This document shows, piece by piece, positions 35,221 to 47,881 of a stretch of DNA of 64,000 bases (position 1 is the first letter of the stretch; each line of letters starts with the position of its first letter). Source of the stretch: Poecilobothrus nobilitatus (taxonomy: Eukaryota; Arthropoda; Insecta; Diptera; Dolichopodidae); assembly GCA_947095535.1 (NCBI GenBank), contig OX352773.1, forward strand, positions 169,706,438 to 169,770,437, written 5' to 3'. The notes below the pieces were generated by a model. That model was not told the origin of the DNA and did not search any database. It saw nothing but the letters and a program-made list of their open reading frames with translations. A program made the translations under genes and the position numbers.

Positions 35221-36604
35221 TATTTGGTCTAAAAAGGCAGTGGATGTCGAGTAAAAGTGACACACATATAGAAAACTCCTGCACATTTCACTGGTTTATA
35301 ATATCTTCAATTATTCTCATCTACCTTTAAAAAATAATTAATTATTCATTTATTGAAAACATTTTCCTTGCAGCACATTTTCACTTTCGTTCTGAATTTA
35401 GTATTGTATTTTATTAAAATTCTTCAAACTGCAATGAAATTTTTGAAGTATGCACTAAAGTTGTTAACTGTATAATTTAGGACGTTGCATTGCACTCTAG
35501 AATAAATTGAAAAAAATGTAAAACGTGATAAGAAACTTTTCATAAGCTCCCTTTTTTTATGGTTTTTCACGCGACAATTTTTAAGAATTAAAACTTTTTT
35601 TTACACTGTAAAGAAAATTACTTAAGAATGCATCTTAACAATTAAAACAGCTTAAAGTAAAAAAAAAAAAGTATGAATTTGTTTTAAAAGAAAAAACAAA
35701 ATACAAAAAATGGAAAAAATTTTAAGAATATTAAATATTTAGCATGACTTTTAATGACTTTGAAGAAAATTCGCATTAAAAACATGAAAATGTTACAGTG
35801 GTTTAATATGTCAAAAATTAATTTAATTTATTTTTAATAACTGCATTTGTACTATTTTTAATTAATGAAATAAAAATATGGGTTAAATTAAATATTTTTA
35901 AAGAAGTAATTAATGTAAATCAGTCTTAATAAACATACACGAACATAATATTTAAAAAAAAAACTTATAAATTTAAAAGAAAATCCAACTAAAGTAGGTC
36001 TGGAAAAAATTATGAAGGAAAAAAAAGAGATTATTGGTTGGAAGTAATATAAATATGATTAAAAGTAAACAATTAGAAGATGTAGCAAGCTTCAATTATC
36101 TTAGCATCATTATTAGTTCCAAAAAAAAATGGCACATTTAAGAATTTCCTTTTATACCATGTTCACACTACGTAAAAAACTCTACTAAATAGCCTAGTTC
36201 CAAAATCAACCCTTCAGGCTATCGTTATGCATGAACCTAGTATTATTTGCGATTTTGGTGTGGCAATTGTAGGTAACCAAGGACGATATTTTATCAAATA
36301 ACAAATAAAAAAAATGTTCATTTAAAAATTCAAATAAAAAAAAAAACGGCAATTTGTTTCTTTTCGAAAATAAACAACAATGACATTTTACAACAAAATC
36401 ATGTAGGGATGCAAAATTCAAACAATAATCGAAAATATAAAAAAAATTTAATCAAAAACCTAGTTATAACCTTTAAAATTAACTAGGGATTTAATTTTCA
36501 AAATCCTGGTTCATTTTGACAGCAATTTTAAATATGAAAAAGCTAGCTACAAACCACGCATGAATCTGGTTTCTTCGACGAACCTAACAGCAATGATAAA
36601 ATAA
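35221..36604. other. AT-rich stretch, no gene seen
   Basis: No coding or repeat signal recognised. Confidence 0.4.
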
Positions 36605-37146
36605 AAAGAAGGTAGAATGTAAACCAACAGTTTTTGAAAGCGCACAATACAAATTGTTTAGAATTGTGACTTTCAAAATTTGAAAATTTAAGAAATTTTT
36701 TGTAAGAAGAAAATATGTGAAAATAGGACTTTTCTGAAATTTTGAAGGCCTGTAAGTCCGGAACTCTACATAACTAAGAAAAACCGTTAACACATGTAAA
36801 AATATACTACTGGAGCTTATTGATTTACAAAGGTAAAAAAAATACCTGTCGAATGACGTTATATTGAAAAACTCTTAAGCAGAACATGAGATATATAAAT
36901 TTAAAAATAGGGATTTTTCAAAGTTTGAGGGGCTATAGCTCCGTAATGGATAGGGCTACATGAAAAAGTTGTTCCACGTAATTAATTTTTTTTATGAGAC
37001 CTACCCATGATTAAATTTTTTTTTTCTCTATCTTTAACGATGTAGAAGTTTTATAAACAGACGCACGGACGAACAGACGGACGGACGGACAGAGTGAAAT
37101 TAATAAGCACATTTTTTCAAAATTTTCTTTGGAAATGTGCTAAAAA
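36605..37146 (-). mobile_element. Family 2 Helentron-like element with internal deletion
   Basis: The 3' end at the left is AAGGTAGAATGTAAACCAAC, AGTTTTTGAAAGCGCACAAT, TAGAATTGTGACTTTC. The 5' end at the right is AAACAGACGCACGGACGAAC, several GACG units, GAGTGAAATTAATAAGCACA, and a palindromic tip with AGCACATTTTTTC pairing to GGAAATGTGCT (37127-37142). The join near 36815, from CTACTGGAGCTT to GATTTACAAAGG, drops most of the central 400 bp. Confidence 0.75.
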
Positions 37147-39115
37147 GCGTGCAAAAACACCATATAAACAGAAAAGACAAATTTTGCGAAATTGAGTCAC
37201 TTGGTACAGATTATAATATTGTGTTCATTATTGAAAAGATTGAAGGGCGAAAATTTTTGAAGAGGAAAAAGTAAAAGTAATAGGAAAAAGGAGGGTATAA
37301 ATTTTTTTTCTGAGTAAAAATTCAATTACTTCTCAGATAATAATTCATAAGATACATATAGAGAAATTTTTTATAGATACTAAGAGTGGTTAATATTGAA
37401 CGTGCAAAAATTTAAAGCTAGACAGGTGGCAATTATAAAATATGTTCCCATTAAGTGTTTGGACGAAACTATTACACAGTTACAATAAACTTTTTCAATT
37501 AAAGTACAAATTAACTTATTATCAAAAAGATTTTTAAAGAAGATAAAATAAACTTTAAAATTCATTACCTACCTAATATGAAGAATTTTCAATTAAAAAT
37601 CAATTCATACACCTGTCCATTCACATTATTTATAATAGTTAGTTATACATATTTAAAATAAAAACCTTAACTTTATAATGTTTCTATAGATACTAAAAAT
37701 CAATTTAAAGCTGATTAAAATTTTATAAATTTTCTGTAATTAGTGTAACCTATGCAAAATATATAATATTTTACATATAAATCACTTTTTTTTTTTAAAT
37801 TAATATTAAATGAATAAATATTTTCAATAAGAATATGTATTTTTAAATGTGATTTTAACTTTAGTGATTATGTTTTTAAAACTCTCCTATAAATAAAGAA
37901 TTTAATTTTAAATTAATTCCAAAAAAAAAAGAAATCGTTTACTTTTCAAAACGATTATTTATTTCATAATAATAATTGCATAATATAACAATTTAACTTT
38001 GGGTAATCGAAAATTTTGTACTTAAAACTCAAATATTACCAATATTTTTCTTTTTATGTATTTAGGGACTTTTTGTAACAGTAAGTCTTTTATAAAATTC
38101 AATTGTAATACTTTGTAGCAGACGATTATGTGCATGAAATGATCTCTCTTTGAAATTTTAACATCATATTATATTGTGTCCAATCCTTTATTATGTTGTA
38201 TAATACATTTTCATTATCTTGTATCAATATTTCTTTTTCTATTTTTTCCCCCGCTTTCTTAAAATTTTATAAATAAAATATGAAATTTTTTGAATTTGGT
38301 CAGTTAGAATTTATTATGTTCTGCATGAGATTAATATTTACGTAGTACTTTCGGATTATCGGAAAGTGAAACAGAAAAATTGACGTAATTTTTGTAAAGT
38401 TTGATTTTTCGAGATTCCTTTTCTTCAATTTTTTTTGACATTGTTTTTAACATCCTTTACTCACAACTAATATATGTAGTTTGTTTCAATAATTTCCATA
38501 TTTGTTACTCTACGTTTAGAGCTTAATTAGAAACCTAAAAATAATAGATAGTTTTACAAATATGTCTTTCTTAACGTATAGTCTTTTTTTGGTATTTCAC
38601 GATGTTTCTAGAGTTTAGTGTATAATTTCGTTATTCGGTTAAGAAAAAAACTTAGCCTAAAATACTGATCATAAAGTGAATGTCAAGGACCTACACTAAA
38701 TACTATACTTATTTCAAGATAGTAACCATCGACTAAAATATACCAGCTAAATTTTAGCTAATCTTTCGTAGCGTTTCTTCATTTAAGTATTTATGATTAA
38801 AACATCGAAAATGATTTTAGCTTAATTTTTTGATTTTTTGAGAAATTACTATATTTTAATCCTAGATATACATATGAAGAAAGTAATAACGATTCGATAT
38901 TTAGTGCTTCTCTTATTATATATTTACCTGTCATCTTACCTGTTACCTTCTCTTATATGTCACAAAAACGTTTGAGACCTGTGAAGGGAATTGAATCTCC
39001 TTCTTTTACAAGTTCCCTTTTTCATTCCTTTATCAAGTTACCCAGTTTAGATTACTTTATTGTTTGTTCCTAAGCGATTCAGTTTCACTAAATCCCGTCA
39101 AACTAATTTTTTTTT
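37147..39115. other. AT-rich stretch, no gene seen
   Basis: No coding or repeat signal recognised in about 2 kb. Confidence 0.4.
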
Positions 39116-39521
39116 CTAAGGGAGGTGGGAATCTTCCAAAGACACCAAGAATTTCCCCCTTGGTAGTGTCAGATTCTTACTGACTAAACTCACCTTCCCC
39201 TTTAGCCAATATAATGGGATGAAACCCTTACTTGCGAACGCAATATATTGGCGAGGAAGTAGGGATAGAAAAGGGTAGGAAATGGATACGGAAACATTGA
39301 ATTGGGAGTGGGACTGTAAGGAAACAATGAATCCGCCTATTATTATTACTATTTTGCTAACAGTGACTATAGCCATTACAACAGTTACAACATGTAGTAG
39401 TATATAACACCTTACTACATGAGGTTATTATTGAAGGCAACCCCCACTGTCACTGTAGCGGCTGTTATTATTGGTATCAGTATTCTTATTAATATTATTT
39501 TTATTTCAGGGCCATCAGTGG
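39116..39521 (-). repeat. Family 5 dispersed repeat, third copy
   Basis: Reverse copy of 3478-3885, and the closest match to it: CTAAGGGAGGTGGGAATCTT at the left, GGGAGTGGGACTGTAAGGAA in the middle, CAACCCCCACTGTCACTGTA and TTATTATTGGTATCAG near the right, ending GGGCCATCAGTGG. An 86-codon minus-strand frame inside is not conserved as a frame in the other two copies. Confidence 0.72.
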
Positions 39522-40101
39522 ATTAATTGAGACTTAATTAGTAGTTTTATGCCTGCTTGACTGTCTAATGGAATAGTTATTTCTCTATTTCAATATTCTC
39601 TGTCGTGATTGCATTGTACGCATCCTTCGATTGTATACATTTCACCTTGGGATACACTAGGAAAGGCTTACAACTATTAAAATAATTGTTTTCCTAACCA
39701 AAATTTCCATATACTAATCATCAATATTGATTTTCAATTACAATAAAAATTAGTTTTGTGATGCATTTATAATTTATTCAAAAAATCTCATTTTTAATTA
39801 TTTTTAATATTTGGCTATATTGCAGCAAATATTTTGCTTGAAATTTCATGTTAACTCAAGCAACTGGTATAAATGAAAATTTCCATTGAAAGTATACCAC
39901 TTAAACTACGAATGATTCATACAAATTAATTTCAATTATTAGTTATCTATTTATTCAAAATTTGCATTTATTATGAAAATTTCATAAATTAAACCTGAAT
40001 TTTGTATTATGGTAATTGGTAAAGGATGTGGAATTGAAAAACGATTTAGTTTAGTTATTTATAAATTTGTTTTTTAATCAGGCTTCGGTAACAAAAAAAA
40101 A
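39522..40101. other. AT-rich stretch, no gene seen
   Basis: No coding or repeat signal recognised. Confidence 0.4.
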
Positions 40102-41376
40102 CAAGGTAGAATGTAAACCAACGGTTTTTAAAAGCGCACATTTCCAAAACTCAATAAAAACTGTTTAGAAGTGTGATTTGCACAAAAATTTGAAAATTTC
40201 ATGTAATAAGAAAAAATGTGAAAATAGGACATTTTTGAAACTTTGAAGGGCCGTAAGTCCGGAATCCTCTATAACTAAGAAAAACTGTTAACACACGTAA
40301 AAATATATTATTGAACCTTTAATTTTCATGTCTTGCCAAAGAAAAATTTTTACAGGTGCTTAAGTTACAGGTGTCTAAAAAAGCAAATTTTCAATTTTAG
40401 AGGCGTTATAACTCTTAAATAGGGGGCGCTACCAAAACTAATTCTAAAAGTTCTTCCTTGTCTCAAAATTTCAGGTTCCTATCTAAAGGCGTGCCGGAGT
40501 TATGAATAAAGAAATTTCATGCAAAATGTGGTTTTCAGATAACGGTAAATTTAAATAGCAAATTACAAAATATTACATAATTTTGATACTGTTTTATATA
40601 GATAATAAAATTTTCGATCTTCTGGCGGTTTTAGATTGTAAAACTATTACGCAGAGCTTGAGATATATACATCTGAAAATGGGGCTTTTCGAAATTTTGA
40701 AGATCTGCAACTTTGGAACCCTCTACAACTAAAATAAACCTTTAACACACGTAAAAATATATTACTGTAGCTTTAATATCTTGCAAAAGTAAAATGTGTA
40801 CAGGTTCCTAAGTTACAGGTGTTTAAAAATAGCAAATTTTCAATTTTTAAGCCCTAATAGCTCATAAACAGGGGGTGGTCCAAAAAAATTTTCTGAGCAA
40901 ACTTATACTAATTCTAAAAGTTCTTTCTTGCCCCAAAATTCAAGCCTCTATCTAGAAGCGTACCGGAGTTATGAAAGTAGAAAAATCATGCAAAATTTGG
41001 TTTTCACATAACGGTAAATTTAAATACTAAATTTAAAAAAAATTGTATAATTTTGATATTAATTTACAAAGCTAAAAAAAATACCTGTCAAATGGCGTTT
41101 TCAGATTGAAAAAATCTTAAGCAGAACATAAGATATATGCATTTAAAAATAGGGCTTTTTCAAAGTTTGAGGGGCTGTAGCTCCGTAATGGATGGGGCTA
41201 CATGAAAAAGTTGTTCCACAAAATTATTTTTTTTATGAGACCTACCCATGGTTAAAAATTTTTTTCTCTATCTTTAACGGTGTAGAAGTTTTGTAAGCAA
41301 ACGGACGGACGGACGGACGAACAGAGTGAAACTAATAAGCACATTTTTTCAAAAAATTTTTGGAAATGTGCTAAAA
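40102..41376 (-). mobile_element. Family 2 Helentron-like element with duplicated core
   Basis: The best preserved family 2 copy. The 3' end at the left is CAAGGTAGAATGTAAACCAA, CGGTTTTTAAAAGCGCACAT, TTCCAAAAC. The 5' end at the right is AACGGACGGACGGACGGACG, AACAGAGTGAAACTAATAAG, CACATTTTTTC and TGGAAATGTGCTAAAAA. The central core occurs twice in tandem, marked by GGAATCCTCTATAACTAA at 40261 and GGAACCCTCTACAACTAA at 40715, a shift of 454 bp. This brings the element to about 1.28 kb against about 0.8 kb for single-core copies. Confidence 0.8.
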
Positions 41377-43435
41377 AACAATCTAAGTTACAACTATTTG
41401 CGTTTAATTCATGTATTCTAAGTTTTTACTTTCATTTGCCAAAAATAACTAATTGTCAATTACAATTACTTGTCAACTACAGTTCAAGATTTTATGAGTG
41501 AAAGTTAGAAATTAAAAAACGCATCAATGCTTTCATTAGAAAAGAGAAGATAAGAGAAATACGAAGAGAAGTTTTGAAAATATATATGATTCAGCCAGCT
41601 TAAAATTAGCTCTCTTTTAAAATAGAAATGAGAGAAGGTTTTTTGAACTTCTTTACTTATAACTCGAGCATATGAGTAATAAATTGGAAAAAATTTAATC
41701 TGCAGTGGGAACAAAGTTGTAAAATTCATTAATCCATTGACACCATACAAAAGCTTTTAATAGATATTTTTTTCGTTTTTTGTGTTCTCAAACGATTTGA
41801 TTTAACGATTAATTTCAAATTTTGCTATTGACAGTAGAATTGTAAAGCCGTTTCGGTACGACGATTCGTCAAAAAAATTTTGTAGAAGTATGAATTATAT
41901 ACATTTTTATACACCAGCTTCTTTGATCCAAAAGTAAGCATCAAAAATTCTGTTACGAGTATCGTTAACTTTTGCATACATGAATTTTAAATAGATTGAC
42001 TATTTCTATTGACTATTAGTAGAATATTCGAATAATAAAATCTAAAATCAATATACAAATTTTAACATGTTGATTCGACAAAAAACATATTTTTAAACTT
42101 TTGTTGTGATATTTAAATGAAACTTTTGCATAACGCCGGGTAATTTTGCTAGTATTTAACTACTGCTAATATTAACAAATTAAGTAAATATTCAAAGAAT
42201 TAATTTACTGACATTAATTTAAATTACCCTGTTTACAATGAAAGGTCAATAATTGTAATTGTATTTATCTTTCTTAATTTTTTTATAATTTCCAGCATAC
42301 CTTAAATTTAATATTATTTAATTCACATCATTAGATATAAACTTCCATCATTCTCACCTTACAACGAAAAAAAAAATACTTCTTATTTAATAAATTCCGT
42401 AAATTAAACAAAAAAAAAAAAACATAAAAATTAATTCAATAACATTTAATTTTATTAAATTTTCTTTGTTTTTTTTTTTAAGATTTTAGAAACAAATCAC
42501 GAAAATTGTTTTCCTTTAAATACAAGAAAAAAAAAATTTTTTTTTTTTTCAAAAGTTACTTGAAATTTTTCGTTTTTTTGACAGGTTTTTTTTTGGTAAA
42601 GCATCAATGGCAACGCCAATAGCAACGATAACAACCGCTTTCACTGATTTTTCTTTGATCAAGAAAATGTGCCGAATAATAAAGTCAAATATATTGGTAG
42701 AAGGAGTGATTTATGTAAAACAACTGAATACAACTGAATAAAAAAAGAATAAGAACATAAAAAAAAAAAAACGTTAAATTTTTATAAAATGAACGTGCCC
42801 GGAAAAAGGATACTCAACTTAATAAAGAAAATAACAAAATTATAATATTGTTTTTTTTTTTTTTTGTTTCGTTTCGTGTTAAAAAAAACACAAGATCTAA
42901 AAACAATAGAAAAAATAATTATGGAAGGAAATTTTTTTTGTTTTTTCTTTTATGTAGAGTTTTTTCATTTTAACTTTATGAATTTAAGAAAATATTTCTA
43001 TTATTCTGATAGGTATTTTTATATTATTCTTTAAATCTGAATTTGATTTAATTTAAATGTATAAAAATATCAAAACAATTCTGAAGAATACAGGGGTTTA
43101 ATAGAAACCTACGGGTTTTCATATTATTAAAATTGTGTATAGTTATTGTAATACAATAAAAGTGAAAATTTCTTAATTGAATTTGATTTAATTTTTCACC
43201 ATCTAACAAATCAACATCTTAGTATAAATTACCCTTCTTCTCAGAAAAAAGTTAAAAACCATTAACGCATAATTGAATAATATGTATAGAATATAACCGG
43301 AATAAACTCACTACAGGCTATATTTTATAACAACAATAAAGAAATTTTAAATTATTTAAATCCTTATTTTAATTAGGTATAATAATTCTTATAATAACTT
43401 TAAATAAAACTCAGTGACAGATTTTTATACCCGTT
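41377..43435. other. AT-rich stretch, no gene seen
   Basis: Includes a small less AT-rich patch at 42596-42690 (GGCAACGCCAATAGCAACGA) with no recognised homology. No coding or repeat signal otherwise. Confidence 0.4.
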
Positions 43436-44459
43436 TGTATGTTCAAGGGTATATAATTAATTTGTCATTACATTTGTAAAACCTTACAAGAGCCGAACTA
43501 AACATAAACTCAAGTGTATGGATCGGATCTGAATCAAATTGGCTGAGACGATTAAGCCATGTACGTCCGTCCTTTCGTTCGCACGATCACTAAAAAAATA
43601 AAGCAGCTATATATTATTCTGAAATACTGCCATACAACTTAATTTTTCCTATAACCATAACTTATATCGGCATAATTTGAAACTTAGTAAAGTTTTAACT
43701 TGTTTACATTTGTTTACATTTGAAATTTTCTAAAAATTATCAAGTTTAATCTAAAAAACTTCTATGAAATTAGGTTGCACTAACAGGTTCAGGCATCTTG
43801 GAACTTAATGATACTAAGCATCTGAAACCTTACAAAAGATGATAAAGTTTTATGGCAATAACTTTTGCAAAATTTGGTTGTGCTGATGGAGTAGGTTCAG
43901 GTAATTTGCATATGTTGTAACTTAATGAAGCTAGGCCTCTGAAATCTAACAAAAAATGATGAAATTTCATGGCAATAATTCTTCTGTAAAATATAGTTAG
44001 TTCGAGGCAGCACGTTCGAGTATCTGTTATACAATTTCTTTTTTTTAAATGAAAATAACTCAGTTTTTATTGAAGCTAGATATATCTGACATTTCGCGAA
44101 AAGATGTCAAATTGCATGCTAAGAACTTCTATAAAATTTGGTTGTGCTAAAGTACGAACAGCTTCAGGCAGATTGATTATATTGGAACATAATTTAAGTA
44201 GGCATCTGAAATCTTTTGAAATATGATCAAGATTGATGACAATAACTTCTGTAAAATGTTATTGCCATGGTTGGTTTGGCGGAAATGGTTCGAGTACCTG
44301 TCGTACAACTCCAAAATTTACATAAATATATCGCAGTACTTAATTAAGCCGAACATCTGAAATTTTATAAAAGATGATCAAGTTTTATGGAAACAGCATA
44401 TATACATATTATGTTCGTACGGGAATCCCAGAGTTGATACTCTACTGTACGCTTCCTCA
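43436..44459 (+). mobile_element. Family 4 Helentron-like element, both ends present
   Basis: Starts TATACCCGTTTGTATGTTCA. The core reads CGGATCTGAATCAAATTGGC, GACGATTAAGCCATGTACGT, then imperfect GTCC units and GCACGATCACTAAAAAAATA. The interior consists of degenerate units marked by ACTTCTGTAAAATTTGGTTG-like sequence (about 43757, 43861, 43980, 44125, 44245; spacing 100-145 bp), alternating with TACCTGTCGTACAACTCC-like segments. The 3' end carries TTCGTACGGGAAT, a hairpin AGAGT-TGAT-ACTCT, and CTTCCTCA followed by T. No coding frame is present. Confidence 0.75.
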
Positions 44460-46045
44460 TTTTTTTTCCATTTCATTCTGTTGTTAATAAATTATTAAAA
44501 TTTTTTTTAAAATTAATAGTTTAACTCTGCCAAACCGTCTACATGTGCGCGGATTCCGCTATTTGTTTGTTTAGTAAAATTCGATACCCGTTTTATCATC
44601 GATAACTTAAAATTAAATACAACAAATTACTTAGTATACGTTTTGTCTACAGTAAGGTATACCCCAAAATATCAATTTAGAGTATAAAGTATAGGTACTT
44701 TGTTAACTTAAGGTACATTGTTCGATCTTTTTCAAACTTTACTGAGACGCATACCTTAGATCACGTGATGAAATATGCCATGTTAGTTCGATTAAGAGAT
44801 GGGGATATTAAGGATTTCAAAAACTTTTTTAAAAATGTATGGGGCCACTTATTGAAAAATCCGTAGCACCTACATTTATGGAACTACTATTTAAGATATT
44901 AATTTCTGTAAATCAAAATATGGAAATAGTACCAAAAATAATGAATATAACGATTATAAATATCATGTTTTATGGAAAACTTCCATCAAAAATGTTTACT
45001 TTGAGATTTTCTGATATATCTTAAACTTTTAACTTAACCAGTTATATATTACTCTTTAATTGTATACTCACCAAAATGTACATGAGATATCTGTTTACAA
45101 TGACCGTTCCAAAAAAAAATTGTAAATAGAGACATTAGTTTTCTTTATTTTGATTTCTTTATAACATATTTTGTTTCTGTTCTGGATTGCTAATGAATGA
45201 ATTGCTAAGTTTTTTGTTGCTTTAATAATAATTCATCATTTTTTTTTTCGTATGACATTTTTTCAATATATTTAAAATAGGGTACAAAGAACCTGAATTA
45301 CTACTTAAAAATTATTTCCATTTTGAAAATAAAAAATGCATAGAAAATGCAAAATATGTTAAAAGTTCAAAAATACACAGAAATTCCATTTAGAAAATCA
45401 CACTTGTTCATTTATTCTACAAACAAAAAAAAACTTAAAGTTAAATTGACATTAAAAATATAGTTTTGAGCAATGTTTGCCCTCAACCCCTCCGACTAAA
45501 AATTACTTAAAATTTTAACAATCCTTTTTTGATTAATTTTAAATTAAAAGTTTTACTCGTCCTTTAGATCTTTTTATTCACCCCATAATAAAATAATTAT
45601 TCAAATAATTTTTGTAATTATTAAATTCTTAAAGAAAATTTAGTTTTGAATAAAAATCAAAATGATTAATGACATAGCAAAAACAAAAGCAAATATATAT
45701 ATATATATATATATATACATAAATATTTTATATAACATAATAAAATAGCAAACGAAAATATCTTATCCTTAAATCATGATCCTTGCTTGTTTTTACTCTA
45801 TCACTAATAAATTCCATTTCAGTAAAACAATCAAAAAATCTCCCCACAAAAAAAAAATTTAATTTTAAAAGAAAACAATTTCAAATTAAGAACAATGAAC
45901 TCCTTCTTATTTTAGATTTATTGTTGTATTAACAGATACAGATAAAAATCCACATGACAATAAATATATTGTAGTAAATTTCTTATACATTTTATGTTCT
46001 ATGAATTTAAAAAAAAAAATTTTTTTTGTTTTCTATAACTCTTTT
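44460..46045. other. AT-rich stretch with (AT)n microsatellite
   Basis: An (AT)n run lies at about 45693-45717. A 61-codon frame at 44839-45024 has no recognised domain and lies in AT-rich sequence. No gene supported. Confidence 0.45.
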
Positions 46046-47433
46046 TATACCCGTACGATAAGCATCAGGTATATTAAAATTGTTCCTACGTTTGTAACAC
46101 CGGATCAGAATTAAATTTTAAGTCGATTAAGCTTTGTTTGTCCGTCCGTCCGCCTGTCCCTCAGCAAGATAACTCAAAAACTAAGAGTCAGAGTCTTGAA
46201 ATTAACACAAAATATTCTAACATCAATTTGTAGGTTCCCTATTTTATTTGGTTGAGAGCCGACCAAAACTTCGCGTAGCTCTCGAAGAATAAACTTTTAG
46301 ATCTCCACATTTTTTTTGAAATAGAGCCATGAAATTTAAACTGCTGATAGATATCATAAAAATATTAATTTTATTATTAACATACTTTTCTCTGTAGCCC
46401 CACCCGTTACAGAGCTACCTCAAAGTTCGAAAAAGCTGTATATTTAAATTGTTATAACACTTACACAAGTTGTATAAGGTATATCTTCAATTTGAACGCC
46501 AAACGTTTACTGCTTTTATTAGCTTTAAAAATATATATATAACAAATATATACTTGTGGCATGTGGGTGTCTTAATTTACCGTTACGCGAAACTCAATTT
46601 TTGCAAAATTATTAATTCCTTCTATCTTCCAAACGATTTAAGTTAGAAACTTGAAATTAAGTGAGAAGTTAGATCTTAGAAAATAATTATGAGTCATTTC
46701 AGAAAATCCCCTGCTCTTTTTGGAGCTGTATGGGGTCAAAACTAACAAATTCCTTATTTTTAAACACCTGTCCAAATTTTTTTAAAGTAATATACAAAAA
46801 TTAAAGCTCCAACATTATATTTTTATTTCTATTAACAACTTTTCTTAATAATATAGAGTTACCTTAAAATTGACGAAACTGTGACTTCATTTTCTACATT
46901 TTTCTAATAAATTTTTTTAACGATTTTTTTCCATTTTTTTTTACTCGATAGTTTGAAATTGTTGAGGATGATGCGTAGTGCAAAAAAAATTAAATAAATT
47001 AAAAATATAACGGTTGCTTGAAGAATTTATATTTATATGAAATTAGTATACATACTTATATAACTCATGTTTATTTACATATCGTATATGTCACTGATGA
47101 ATGAATGATATATAATACATATATGTATAGTATAAATTATTATAAATTTGCCGCTTAGTATTAAATGGTACTATAACATATTTGGAAAAGTTTTGGATTG
47201 ATGATCGTTATGTGGAAGATTAGAAACTGCTTTTGAAGAATGTATAACATATAGTTTGAATATATGTACAACCCATAGTTCTAGAAATTATAAAATTCAC
47301 CTAAATTATTTTAAAATACTAAAAAATTAAAAAAATAATATTATAAACAGGTTATTAACATGGTTATGAACATACTAACTAACGGTTCGTACGGGTATCT
47401 AAGAGTTGACAAAGGCAACTGTATTCTTCCTCG
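46046..47433 (+). mobile_element. Family 3 Helentron-like element, complete copy
   Basis: Reference copy for the family, about 1.39 kb. The 5' tip TATACCCGTACGA (46046-46058) is inverse to TCGTACGGGTATC (47387-47399). A hairpin GTTG-ACAAAGG-CAAC (47405-47419) precedes the end TTCTTCCTCG, with a T run after it. The 5' module has TTTGTAACACCGGATCAGAA, AGTCGATTAAGCTTTG, GTCC units and AGATAACTCAAAAACTAAGA, the same order as family 1. The interior has GTAGCCCCACCCGTTACAGA and ATTTACCGTTACGCGAAACT, related to family 2 blocks. There is no tandem array and no coding frame. Confidence 0.85.
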
Positions 47434-47881
47434 TTTTTTCTTTAACTTTTCTATTTTTCAGGAAGATACCAACAGACTTTCTAATTCAATAAATTTTTTT
47501 ACATATTTAAATGTCATCCATATACAGTATCGCTCGAAACTAATGAACCGAAATAAAAAACAATGATTTTTTTTTACAGGTATTATACCTTAGTACCTAC
47601 AGTTCAATCGTTACTATACTTATAAAGCAGGTAATCCATTTGAATAATATCTGCAGAAGGTCTATTAATAGAATAAATCCATTTGTTGGATAATTTTTTT
47701 TTTTTTAAATGTTCTCAGTCGCTGTAACAAACTTACTTTTAATTTTTAGAAATGGTCCTGTTCCAAACATTCTATGATTTAAAATAGATGCCTTTAGTAA
47801 ATTTAAAAAAATATTAATGGTTTAACAAAAAAATTCTATAATTGAATTATCTTCCTGGCTATAATGTGTAGTATATGTTTT
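47434..47881. other. AT-rich stretch, no gene seen
   Basis: Short spacer between the family 3 and family 1 elements. No coding or repeat signal recognised. Confidence 0.4.

Noticed and set aside
44839..45024. 61-codon open frame in otherwise empty sequence
   Set aside because: Short, no recognisable domain, and no splice or promoter context to support it.
45693..45717. (AT)n run as a regulatory or origin site
   Set aside because: Simple AT microsatellites are expected in sequence this AT-rich; no associated motif.
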